This document shows positions 1 through 4,857 of a stretch of DNA of 36,645 nucleotides, piece by piece (the first letter of the stretch is position 1; the number at the start of each line of letters is the position of its first letter). The stretch is from the IMG/VR virus record IMGVR_UViG_3300024415_000019, positions 1-36,645 of that record; one strand, given 5' to 3'. The position numbers and the translations under genes were made by a program. Under the pieces are notes generated by a model. It made no database searches and was not told the DNA's origin. It saw only the letters and a program-made list of their open reading frames with translations. This stretch comes from a virus.

Positions 1-90
1 ATCCAAAAGGGAAACGCTGCGACACCTGGGCCAAAAAAAATGGCTGTCGGTTTGTTAACGATGCAATGCCTTGAAGATTTTGAGTACTAA
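1..90 (+). CDS. C-terminal end of an unidentified gene, cut by the window edge
   Basis: An open frame runs from the first base to a TAA at 88-90 and gives the last 29 residues of a protein ending in LEDFEY. It is on the same strand as the small genes that follow and stops 19 bases before the next start codon. The tail is too short to place in a family. It is called coding because the frame is open and the spacing to the next gene is tight, as elsewhere in this genome. Confidence 0.45.
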   Translation: MQKGNAATPGPKKMAVGLLTMQCLEDFEY

Positions 91-109
91 CAATTAAAAC
101 TAAATAACG

Positions 110-247
110 ATGAATGAACAAGACGAGAATTTAAGACAAGGAAGGAGCCAACAACAATACGAAGACTCATTCAAGATATTGGAAAAGGTAGGTGATATTA
201 GCCTGGTGATTTTTGCTATTTACATGTTGATACGTCCATGGTTGTAG
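110..247 (+). CDS. Small protein with a C-terminal hydrophobic segment (45 aa)
   Basis: A 45-codon frame starts ATGAATGAACAAGAC after an AT-rich leader typical of the starts in this genome. The N-terminal half is charged and glutamine-rich. Residues 30-41 (ISLVIFAIYMLI) are hydrophobic and could be a short membrane anchor near the C-terminus. It overlaps the start of the next gene by 10 bases, which suggests translational coupling. No family is recognised. The frame, overlap and start context support it, but there is no homology evidence. Confidence 0.5.
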   Translation: MNEQDENLRQGRSQQQYEDSFKILEKVGDISLVIFAIYMLIRPWL

Positions 248-630
248 CGAAGAAATTAGTAGAGTTATTTAGTCATCATCATAGCGTGAGTAAATACATC
301 CGCAGCCTGGATGAGGACATACAACATAGAACGGTTATGATCTTTTTAGCATGTGCTATACGAGAGAGTGAGAATAAACAATCGTTCAGTTATTATACTA
401 TGCCAGAAGTTATATCTATTTGTGAACGTATGGGATGGTTAGCCAATAGATCTAATCAGACACCAATCTACAGGGAACATAAGAAGTTACTCGCATTAGG
501 GTTTGTTGATAGGTTAACCAAGAAGAAGAGTTTTAAAGGTCAACAGTTTTGTGTTACCGTATATGGACGTATACAGTTAAGACGTATCTATAACTATCTT
601 ATTAGGGATCTTTATATTCCCTTACAGTAA
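238..630 (+). CDS. Hypothetical protein, possibly winged-helix (130 aa)
   Basis: This basic 130-residue protein is predicted to be mostly helical. Its middle (residues about 50-100: a tyrosine-containing helix, then ERMGWLANRS, then KKLLALGFVDRLTKKKSFKG) has the helix-turn-helix plus basic beta-wing pattern of winged-helix proteins, in which GFVDRLTKKKSFKGQQFCVTV would be the wing. That assignment is inference from pattern only. The start is the only good ATG and overlaps the upstream gene. It is the last gene before the tRNA and promoter region, so it probably belongs to the preceding transcription unit. Confidence 0.6.
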   Translation: MVVAKKLVELFSHHHSVSKYIRSLDEDIQHRTVMIFLACAIRESENKQSFSYYTMPEVISICERMGWLANRSNQTPIYREHKKLLALGFVDRLTKKKSFKGQQFCVTVYGRIQLRRIYNYLIRDLYIPLQ

Positions 631-633
631 TTT

Positions 634-675
634 GATAAGGTCACCCCAAAATGATCTGATAAGAAAACCCCAAAA
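634..675 (+). repeat. Imperfect direct repeat, two C-rich 18-mers
   Basis: GATAAGGTCACCCCAAAA at 634-651 is repeated as GATAAGAAAACCCCAAAA at 658-675, with a 24-base period and 15 of 18 positions identical. It lies between the end of the 130-aa gene and the tRNA. Its role is unknown; iteron-like or protein-binding repeats are possible. Confidence 0.5.
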
Positions 676-709
676 CCTTTACACGTTACGGACAATATGT
701 AAAGCAAAA

Positions 710-786
710 TGCCTGGTAGTTCAATTGGATAGAACAACAGACTTCTAATCTGTCGGTTGAGGGTTCGAATCCCTCCCAGGTAACCA
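710..786 (+). tRNA. tRNA-Arg (anticodon UCU), CCA encoded
   Basis: All cloverleaf arms can be drawn. The acceptor is TGCCTGG (710-716) with CCAGGTA (776-782). The D-stem is GTTC with GAAC. The anticodon stem ACAGA (737-741) pairs with TCTGT (749-753) around the loop CTTCTAA, giving anticodon TCT at 744-746. The T-stem GAGGG (759-763) pairs with CCCTC (771-775) around TTCGAAT. Discriminator A783 is followed by an encoded CCA. It would read AGA, and AGA is the arginine codon I saw most often in the phage genes, so it probably supplements the host tRNA pool. Confidence 0.96.
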
Positions 787-808
787 AAATACCCCCCAAA
801 TACCCCCC
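787..808 (+). repeat. Tandem 11-bp repeat directly after the tRNA
   Basis: AAATACCCCCC occurs twice in tandem at 787-797 and 798-808, immediately after the encoded CCA of the tRNA. Runs of six C are conspicuous in this AT-rich genome. The function is unknown. The repeat lies just upstream of the terminator-like palindrome at 813. Confidence 0.6.
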
Positions 809-812
809 GCTC

Positions 813-847
813 GGACGATCGTCCAAAACTTTTTTTAAATTTTTTTT
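813..847 (+). terminator. Probable Rho-independent terminator after the tRNA
   Basis: GGACGATCGTCC at 813-824 is a perfect 12-base palindrome that can fold as a four-pair stem (GGAC/GTCC) with loop GATC. It is followed by AAAAC and T-runs at 830-836 and 840-847. The stem is short, but the T-runs are strong and the position fits the end of the tRNA transcript and insulation of the promoter at 901. An operator is an alternative reading of the palindrome. Confidence 0.55.
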
Positions 848-900
848 CCTAGGTTTTACAGGTTACGACAGCCGAAATGACGATTTTTTTTTAATTCACA

Positions 901-933
901 TTTGGATGTTAACAAAATAATTCTATATATTTG
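901..933 (+). promoter_or_regulatory. Bacteroidota-type promoter for the early operon
   Basis: TTTG at 901-904 and TATATTTG at 926-933 match the Bacteroidota housekeeping promoter (-33 TTTG, -7 TAnnTTTG), with a 21-base spacer. Transcription would start near 940, leaving a leader of about 30 bases before the ATG at 972. It is the best promoter seen in the window and stands at the head of the ribozyme-containing operon. Confidence 0.8.
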
Positions 934-971
934 TACCATCGTTCAAACATTATTAATTAAAACTGAAAATC

Positions 972-1232
972 ATGAGAGTACAAATTTCAACTACAGCAAC
1001 ACAAACAGTAAAGTCTAACACTTCAAGACTTTCTTTCCTAAACATCGAAGACATCAAATTTCAAATGTCTGTTTTAAAACTAGGAATTGCTTACCACGAC
1101 ACAATGTCTTTTAACGCTAGATCAAATAAGGTTTATGACTTTCACACTTCTAAGCGTGATCTATACATGTCTGTTCATGGATGGTTACAAATGACAGATG
1201 TTTACCAGGAAGATTTAACCTTAAACCAATAA
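972..1232 (+). CDS. Early protein of unknown function (86 aa)
   Basis: This is the first gene downstream of the promoter at 901-933, starting ATGAGAGTACAAATTTC after the leader ATTAATTAAAACTGAAAATC. The product is 86 residues, threonine- and serine-rich at the N-terminus, with no membrane segment and no motif I recognise. Its position directly behind a host-type promoter suggests early expression, and small first-position early phage proteins often act on host functions. That role is inference only. A 32-base AT-rich gap separates it from the next gene, with no ribozyme there. Confidence 0.7.
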   Translation: MRVQISTTATQTVKSNTSRLSFLNIEDIKFQMSVLKLGIAYHDTMSFNARSNKVYDFHTSKRDLYMSVHGWLQMTDVYQEDLTLNQ

Positions 1233-1264
1233 GCCATAACTAATTAATTTAAACTAAAATAAAA

Positions 1265-1543
1265 ATGACAAATTCAAACTATTTCACAGCCTTCAACAGA
1301 TTCGATAGACAAACAACATTTAACCCAATGATGATGTCTTTCATCCAAACTACGATCAACAAAATAAGTAACGGAGGCTTCAGAGCAAGTGACCTGGTAA
1401 ATTCTCTTTACGGTATCTATGACGGTTACTACTACACAAATTTAAGATCAGAGGCCAATCGTCTATACTCACACGATATTATGATCCTTCGAGATCTACA
1501 TGCAATTGCAGACACCTTGGACTCGATAATTGCGAGAGCATAA
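1265..1543 (+). CDS. Early protein of unknown function (92 aa)
   Basis: A 92-residue protein, mainly helical and rich in Asn, Tyr and Arg, with C-terminal heptad-like spacing (IMILRDLHAIADTLDSII). No family is recognised. The start ATGACAAATTC follows a long A/T leader. Its TAA stop at 1541-1543 is directly followed by the first base of stem I of hammerhead ribozyme 1 (1544), so the ribozyme forms the 3' boundary of this cistron. It is probably co-transcribed from the 901 promoter with the 86-aa gene before it. Confidence 0.7.
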   Translation: MTNSNYFTAFNRFDRQTTFNPMMMSFIQTTINKISNGGFRASDLVNSLYGIYDGYYYTNLRSEANRLYSHDIMILRDLHAIADTLDSIIARA

Positions 1544-1597
1544 GATTACTGATGAGCCTGTGAGATCCAGGCGAAACATCCTTCGGGATGTCTAATC
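1544..1597 (+). ncRNA. Hammerhead ribozyme 1 (type I)
   Basis: All hammerhead elements are present in order. Stem I 5' strand is GATTA (1544-1548) and the core is CTGATGA (1549-1555). Stem II is GCCTG (1556-1560) with CAGGC (1568-1572) around the loop TGAGATC. GAAA is at 1573-1576. Stem III is CATCC (1577-1581) with GGATG (1586-1590), capped by TTCG. The TC of the cleavage triplet is at 1591-1592, followed by TAATC (1593-1597), which closes stem I with five Watson-Crick pairs. The open stem is I, so it is type I. Predicted cleavage is between 1592 and 1593, 29 bases before the next ATG. Only secondary structure is visible; activity is inferred. Confidence 0.95.
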
Positions 1598-1621
1598 GAA
1601 AATTAATTTAAACTAAAACCG

Positions 1622-1876
1622 ATGTTAACATTAAGAAAATTCTACCAGGAAAATTACCCAACAGATGATATGGGATCTAAAATCAACTTAACAACTTTTG
1701 TATGCTTAATGGATTGCTTACATAGAGGAGGTAACGTGTACATCATCATTGGTGTAGAAGACAGTCTAATTAGAGAGAGATTATTTCAACACCTTGCCGA
1801 CATGTTAGGCACCAACTACAACTATGTTTACAATTTATGGATGCAGGTAGATAAAGAATTATACCAGGCAATCTGA
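1622..1876 (+). CDS. Early protein of unknown function (84 aa), bracketed by ribozymes
   Basis: An 84-residue protein, MLTLRKFYQENYP at the N-terminus, with a central CLMDCLHRGGNVYIIIGVEDSL stretch resembling a beta-alpha unit; no family recognised. It lies between hammerhead ribozymes 1 and 2. Cleavage by both would release it as a monocistronic mRNA of roughly 320 bases. Its TGA stop at 1874-1876 is formed by three bases of the CTGATGA core of ribozyme 2, so the coding sequence and the ribozyme share bases 1867-1876. Confidence 0.72.
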   Translation: MLTLRKFYQENYPTDDMGSKINLTTFVCLMDCLHRGGNVYIIIGVEDSLIRERLFQHLADMLGTNYNYVYNLWMQVDKELYQAI

Positions 1877-1916
1877 TGAGATCTTTATGATCGAAACGCT
1901 GCGAAGCGTCATTGTC
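1867..1916 (+). ncRNA. Hammerhead ribozyme 2 (type I, compact)
   Basis: Stem I is GGCAAT (1867-1872) with ATTGTC (1911-1916), including one G-U pair. The core CTGATGA is at 1873-1879. Stem II is GATC (1880-1883) with GATC (1889-1892) around TTTAT. GAAA is at 1893-1896. Stem III is CGCT (1897-1900) with AGCG (1905-1908), capped by the GNRA tetraloop GCGA. TC is at 1909-1910 and cleavage is predicted before 1911, 27 bases ahead of the ATG at 1938. Stem II differs completely from ribozymes 1, 3 and 4, yet the core is intact. The upstream gene's stop codon lies in the core. Confidence 0.93.
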
Positions 1917-1937
1917 AAATAATTTAAAATAAATAAA

Positions 1938-2078
1938 ATGTCAAAATCAAAATTAAAATTAGTACTAATCGCAACAGTAGTTGGAATAGCAATTACTTTC
2001 TTAGGACTAGCATTGCTATCCGCTATGGATCTTATTGAGAGACAATCTGATCTAATGAACCTTACAAACTTTAATTAA
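1938..2078 (+). CDS. Small single-pass membrane protein (46 aa)
   Basis: The 46-codon frame starts ATGTCAAAATCAAAA, 27 bases after the ribozyme 2 cleavage site. A lysine-rich N-terminus is followed by one strong hydrophobic segment at residues about 8-29 and then an acidic helix (MDLIERQSDLMN). This is the pattern of a small inner-membrane phage protein with its N-terminus inside. The function is unknown; superinfection exclusion or membrane modulation are possible, not shown. It is followed by another small membrane protein, and the two would share one ribozyme-bounded transcript. Confidence 0.65.
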   Translation: MSKSKLKLVLIATVVGIAITFLGLALLSAMDLIERQSDLMNLTNFN

Positions 2079-2104
2079 TTAATAAATAATCTAAACTGAA
2101 AATC

Positions 2105-2248
2105 ATGTTAAACAAAATTCAATCAATCGTAATCAATAGCCTTTTAGGATCTTTATTCACACTATGGGCACTAACATTTACAATGCTAGTCTTTCACCTG
2201 GTAACAGAAGGTGTAGATCCTAACGCAAGTTTTGGATACCTGGGATAA
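2105..2248 (+). CDS. Small single-pass membrane protein (47 aa)
   Basis: The 47-codon frame starts ATGTTAAACAAAATTC, with a leader (CTAAACTGAAAATC) nearly identical to that of the 86-aa gene at 972. Residues about 12-33 are a hydrophobic membrane segment; a short C-terminal tail ends in FGYLG. Its TAA at 2246-2248 is directly followed by stem I of hammerhead ribozyme 3 at 2249, the same arrangement as ribozyme 1. The function is unknown. Together with the preceding 46-aa membrane protein it forms a two-gene unit between ribozymes 2 and 3. Confidence 0.65.
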   Translation: MLNKIQSIVINSLLGSLFTLWALTFTMLVFHLVTEGVDPNASFGYLG

Positions 2249-2302
2249 ACAAACTGATGAGCCTGTGAGATCCAGGCGAAACGCTCTGCGGAGCGTCTTT
2301 GT
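2249..2302 (+). ncRNA. Hammerhead ribozyme 3 (type I)
   Basis: Stem I is ACAAA (2249-2253) with TTTGT (2298-2302). The core CTGATGA is at 2254-2260. Stem II is GCCTG (2261-2265) with CAGGC (2273-2277) around TGAGATC. GAAA is at 2278-2281. Stem III is CGCTC (2282-2286) with GAGCG (2291-2295) around TGCG. TC is at 2296-2297 and cleavage is predicted before 2298, 26 bases ahead of the next ATG. The stretch from core through GAAAC is identical over 29 bases to ribozyme 1, while stems I and III differ in sequence but keep pairing. That covariation supports real RNA structures. Confidence 0.95.
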
Positions 2303-2323
2303 ATAACTAAAAAAACTATTACA

Positions 2324-2731
2324 ATGCAAACTGAAATTCAAAAATTACAAGCGATCATGAAATTACAAAACGCTCTTAACAGTCATGATTGGCATTATCA
2401 AAGATCTGAGGATCCTGGAGTATATCGAAGAGGTACAGCACAGCGTAACGAGTTAAACATTCTTATGACTGCTATAGGTAATAAAGATCTTGCTCTCTCT
2501 CTATACAATAAGGCATGTCCTTGGGTTGAGAATGAAGAGGAGGTCACCCCAAATCGTTACAGCCTAGAAGAACAGGCCCAGGAATTACTTGATGCAGGAG
2601 ACTCACACGATGCTGCCGAAGGTAAAGGAATGATGAGAGTAATTGACGAGATTATGAGCATCATTGATTTGGATGAACCAAAGGATGAATTGTTAGACAT
2701 GATCTACTTCACTTTAAAATACAATTCATAA
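2324..2731 (+). CDS. Early protein of unknown function (135 aa)
   Basis: An acidic, helical 135-residue protein starting MQTEIQKLQAIMKLQNAL, 26 bases after the predicted ribozyme 3 cleavage site. The C-terminal half is strongly acidic (LDEPKDELLDMIYF). No catalytic motif or family is recognised. Its TAA shares one base with the ATG of the next gene (TAATG at 2729-2733), so the two are probably translationally coupled. It opens a block of four genes that ends at ribozyme 4. Confidence 0.75.
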   Translation: MQTEIQKLQAIMKLQNALNSHDWHYQRSEDPGVYRRGTAQRNELNILMTAIGNKDLALSLYNKACPWVENEEEVTPNRYSLEEQAQELLDAGDSHDAAEGKGMMRVIDEIMSIIDLDEPKDELLDMIYFTLKYNS

Positions 2732-2898
2732 TGGCTGTAATCACATCAAAAAAACTAGCAGAAATCCAGGATCAAATTATAGATCTTGGTTGGGAGGCCC
2801 AAAGAATGTCATCCTCAGGACTAGAAACGTACAACAAACTTTGCAAAACATTTAAAATAGAACCAATAAAAATCACATATAATGAAGACTCGTTTTAA
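2731..2898 (+). CDS. Small helical protein of unknown function (55 aa)
   Basis: This 55-codon frame begins at the ATG overlapping the previous stop and ends at TAA 2896-2898, overlapping the next gene by 17 bases. The product is a single amphipathic helix-rich protein (KKLAEIQDQIIDLG) with a short basic tail. No family is recognised. The overlaps at both ends are the main support that it is a real cistron. Confidence 0.6.
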   Translation: MAVITSKKLAEIQDQIIDLGWEAQRMSSSGLETYNKLCKTFKIEPIKITYNEDSF

Positions 2899-3193
2899 TA
2901 TTATCAGACAAAAAGTAACTACAAGAGGCGGAGGTATAGAGATCTGCCTAGAAAACCAAGGTTACCCAGGAGAAAAAATGACAGCCTACCAAAACTATTT
3001 AGGAGGCGGGATACTAGGAAGGATCGGAAACGATTGTACTATAACAGATTGGCAGCAGGATGATTTCCTGGTAGATCTTGCAGACAGTTTAGCAAAGATC
3101 ATGCACAGGATGACAGCACCAATTTATTTACAAGGTGAAGAACTAGAGCAAACATTTGAACAAAATCAATCTATGCCAATAAGTGCATACTAA
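2882..3193 (+). CDS. Early protein of unknown function (103 aa)
   Basis: A 103-residue protein with a beta-rich, glycine-containing first half (residues 14-45: TRGGGIEICLENQGYPGEK, then YLGGGILGRIGNDC) and a helical second half. It starts inside the end of the preceding 55-aa gene, implying coupled translation. No family or active-site motif is recognised. It is followed after 10 bases by another small gene of the same ribozyme-bounded block. Confidence 0.68.
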   Translation: MKTRFNIIRQKVTTRGGGIEICLENQGYPGEKMTAYQNYLGGGILGRIGNDCTITDWQQDDFLVDLADSLAKIMHRMTAPIYLQGEELEQTFEQNQSMPISAY

Positions 3194-3203
3194 AATTTAA
3201 ACT

Positions 3204-3347
3204 ATGGCTATAACTAATGAAATATTCGAACACTACAGATCTCAACAGAGAAAGGTAGCAAAAGCAAAAGATCTTTTAAAAGATGAAGGGTATATAGTTT
3301 ACCTGAAACCTACAAAAAAGAAAAAGCAAACTGATGAGCCTGTGTAA
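3204..3347 (+). CDS. Small basic protein (47 aa) whose 3' end encodes half of ribozyme 4
   Basis: The frame runs from ATGGCTATAACTAATG to TAA at 3345-3347 and gives a 47-residue lysine-rich protein ending in TDEPV. Its last seven codons and stop read straight through stem I, the CTGATGA core and the 5' strand of stem II of hammerhead ribozyme 4, and the stop codon sits in loop II. That loop is TGTAACT here rather than the TGAGATC of ribozymes 1 and 3. The change could have been selected to supply a stop in this frame. No function is assigned. Confidence 0.62.
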   Translation: MAITNEIFEHYRSQQRKVAKAKDLLKDEGYIVYLKPTKKKKQTDEPV

Positions 3348-3411
3348 CTCAGGCGAAACGAGGGAGAAATGTTTTGAACGACTCCATGATTTTTGGCTCC
3401 CTCGTCTTTGT
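3326..3411 (+). ncRNA. Hammerhead ribozyme 4 (type I, extended stem III)
   Basis: Stem I is GCAAA (3326-3330) with TTTGT (3407-3411), one G-U pair. The core CTGATGA is at 3331-3337. Stem II is GCCTG (3338-3342) with CAGGC (3350-3354) around TGTAACT. GAAA is at 3355-3358. Stem III is CGAGGGAG (3359-3366) with CTCCCTCG (3397-3404), eight perfect pairs closing a 30-base loop instead of a tetraloop. TC is at 3405-3406 and cleavage is predicted before 3407, 26 bases ahead of the ATG at 3433. The long apical insert is unique among the four and could be a binding or control module. Confidence 0.93.
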
Positions 3412-3432
3412 ATAATAATAAAAACTGAAACA

Positions 3433-4017
3433 ATGAAAAAAAATTTTTGTGATTGCTGCGAGCAAGAGATAGATCAAGATCTAGATTTTTATCAATACGA
3501 CCGTAACGATGAGATCCTATGTGAAGAATGCTATTACGAGGCTTTTAATCGCTCTACTGTAATTCAGACATGGTCACCCCAAGATCAGGAGACAAAAAAA
3601 TATTATTACCCGCATGAAATAGGGAAGGCATTCAATACATACTACGAAGAAATTTATTCTGATGATGATGAGGATCACCAACCTGTAAAAGATTGCAAAT
3701 GGGTAAATTCAAATGCATGGAGAGGTTATATGGACGTTGAATTCAAGGAAGGATGGAAAGATATAGAAAGCGGATGGACTACAGGATATTGGGAAGATGT
3801 TTCCTGGAAGCATAAGTTTAACGATTTAGTCCATGAAATTATAGGAGAAAACTCTGAATGCCCTGTAGCAGTATCAATCGTATCAAGTATAACAAGCAAT
3901 GTATTTTCTCAGGCCACTTCTATTTTAGTAAGATCTAAAGACGAAGAAACATTTTTAGATTGGCTTGAAAACGAATATGGAATGACAAGAGAACAATTAA
4001 AAACATCACTAAAATAA
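3433..4017 (+). CDS. Zinc-finger-like acidic protein (194 aa)
   Basis: The start chosen is the ATG at 3433, 26 bases after the ribozyme 4 cleavage site. The same frame is open further 5' to an ATG at 3334, but that would translate the ribozyme itself and has no leader. The N-terminus has paired cysteines C6-x2-C9 and C30-x2-C33, typical of a small zinc ribbon or treble clef. The rest is acidic and rich in Trp and Tyr (residues about 60-135), with a helical C-terminus. The family is unknown. Its stop overlaps the next start (TAATGG). Confidence 0.78.
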   Translation: MKKNFCDCCEQEIDQDLDFYQYDRNDEILCEECYYEAFNRSTVIQTWSPQDQETKKYYYPHEIGKAFNTYYEEIYSDDDEDHQPVKDCKWVNSNAWRGYMDVEFKEGWKDIESGWTTGYWEDVSWKHKFNDLVHEIIGENSECPVAVSIVSSITSNVFSQATSILVRSKDEETFLDWLENEYGMTREQLKTSLK

Positions 4018-4376
4018 TGGAAAAACAAGAAGTATTTTACAGCATAACCAAAGCGGTTATCTACGGACAATTAATGTTAGAGGCATTTGATGATCTTAAA
4101 GACACAAAGATTTTTAAACACTCATTAAAACATAAAGTAAAGCAGGCAGAACTTGAATTGGAAAAGGAGATTGAGAAGTACGTCAACAAGTTTGCTGAGA
4201 ATGATGAGGAGTTTTTTATGAATATTCAAAATCATATTGATGCCTTGGTAACAAAACTATCTACCCTTGGAGTAGAGGAAATTCCTTTAGTCAATAAGAT
4301 CATAGATGAATACCTCAACGATAAGGATCATTGGAAAGATAATCTAGTATTACAATTTAAAAAATTAAACGATTAA
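4017..4376 (+). CDS. Helical protein of unknown function (119 aa)
   Basis: A highly charged, almost entirely helical 119-residue protein (for example KHKVKQAELELEKEIEKYV around residues 38-56, a likely coiled coil). Its ATG overlaps the upstream TAA by one base, and the next gene starts two bases after its stop, so it is tightly embedded in the operon. No family or catalytic motif is recognised. Confidence 0.75.
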   Translation: MEKQEVFYSITKAVIYGQLMLEAFDDLKDTKIFKHSLKHKVKQAELELEKEIEKYVNKFAENDEEFFMNIQNHIDALVTKLSTLGVEEIPLVNKIIDEYLNDKDHWKDNLVLQFKKLND

Positions 4377-4378
4377 TT

Positions 4379-4612
4379 ATGTCAAGCAATATAAAAATGG
4401 GAAAGTTTTTGGAGAGAAACATTTTAGATACCATCTCCAGGAAATATAAATACGAACCGAACAGATCTTTAATCTATCTAAACGAAGTTGAAAAGCAATT
4501 AGAACAGGTCAAAGAACTAGTCTTAGAAACTAAAGGCTATATGGATAATGTTATATCTATAAGAGAGAAACAAGACTTAAGAAATCAAGAGAACTTTAAC
4601 TTTAAAAAATAA
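4379..4612 (+). CDS. Coiled-coil protein of unknown function (77 aa)
   Basis: A 77-residue, probably coiled-coil protein (residues 30-55: LNEVEKQLEQVKELVLETKG) with basic ends. It starts two bases after the preceding stop and six bases separate it from the following gene. No family is recognised; the operon context and open frame support it. Confidence 0.7.
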   Translation: MSSNIKMGKFLERNILDTISRKYKYEPNRSLIYLNEVEKQLEQVKELVLETKGYMDNVISIREKQDLRNQENFNFKK

Positions 4613-4618
4613 TTTATC

Positions 4619-4801
4619 ATGTCATTTAGAAAAGCCGATCAAGAATTAAAAGAACAATTAAGATTGTTATACCCTGGAGCAAGCGAAGACTTTATATCTA
4701 CCTTATTCCATAACATAAGAGGTAAACAGGATTTATTTGGTCACCCCCAGGTGAACGATGATTCAATTTCGGATATAAATTATTTTGGTATGTCAGACTA
4801 A
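4619..4801 (+). CDS. Small protein of unknown function (60 aa)
   Basis: A 60-residue protein with a helical N-terminal half (RKADQELKEQLRLLYPGASEDF, the pattern of a short helical hairpin) and a polar C-terminus. Its TAA at 4799-4801 is part of an inverted repeat (4799-4813) flanked by GTCAGAC repeats, so any DNA-binding protein acting there would sit over the 3' end of this gene. No family is recognised. It carries one of the GGTCACC motifs at 4739. Confidence 0.65.
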   Translation: MSFRKADQELKEQLRLLYPGASEDFISTLFHNIRGKQDLFGHPQVNDDSISDINYFGMSD

Positions 4802-4825
4802 ATTGTTAATTTAGCCCTGTCAGAC
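4784..4825 (+). promoter_or_regulatory. Putative operator/promoter: dyad flanked by direct repeats
   Basis: GTCAGAC occurs at 4792-4798 and again at 4819-4825, flanking the inverted repeat TAAATTGTTAATTTA (4799-4813). A TTTG at 4784-4787 and TAATTTAG at 4807-4814 (one mismatch to TAnnTTTG, 19-base spacer) could form a weak promoter overlapping the dyad. The arrangement suggests a regulated promoter for the 4858-6006 genes. This is inference; the dyad could instead be a transcript hairpin. Confidence 0.4.
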
Positions 4826-4857
4826 GATAATTTACACTGAAAAAAAAAACTACTATT

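Noticed and set aside
787-808. CRISPR-like repeats
   Set aside because: Only two short tandem copies without spacers; no CRISPR array or cas gene was seen anywhere in the window.
3334-3432. Upstream in-frame start of the zinc-finger-like gene
   Set aside because: The extra 33 codons would translate the hammerhead ribozyme core and its stem III; the ATG at 3433 has a proper AT-rich leader and the same spacing to the cleavage site as the other genes.
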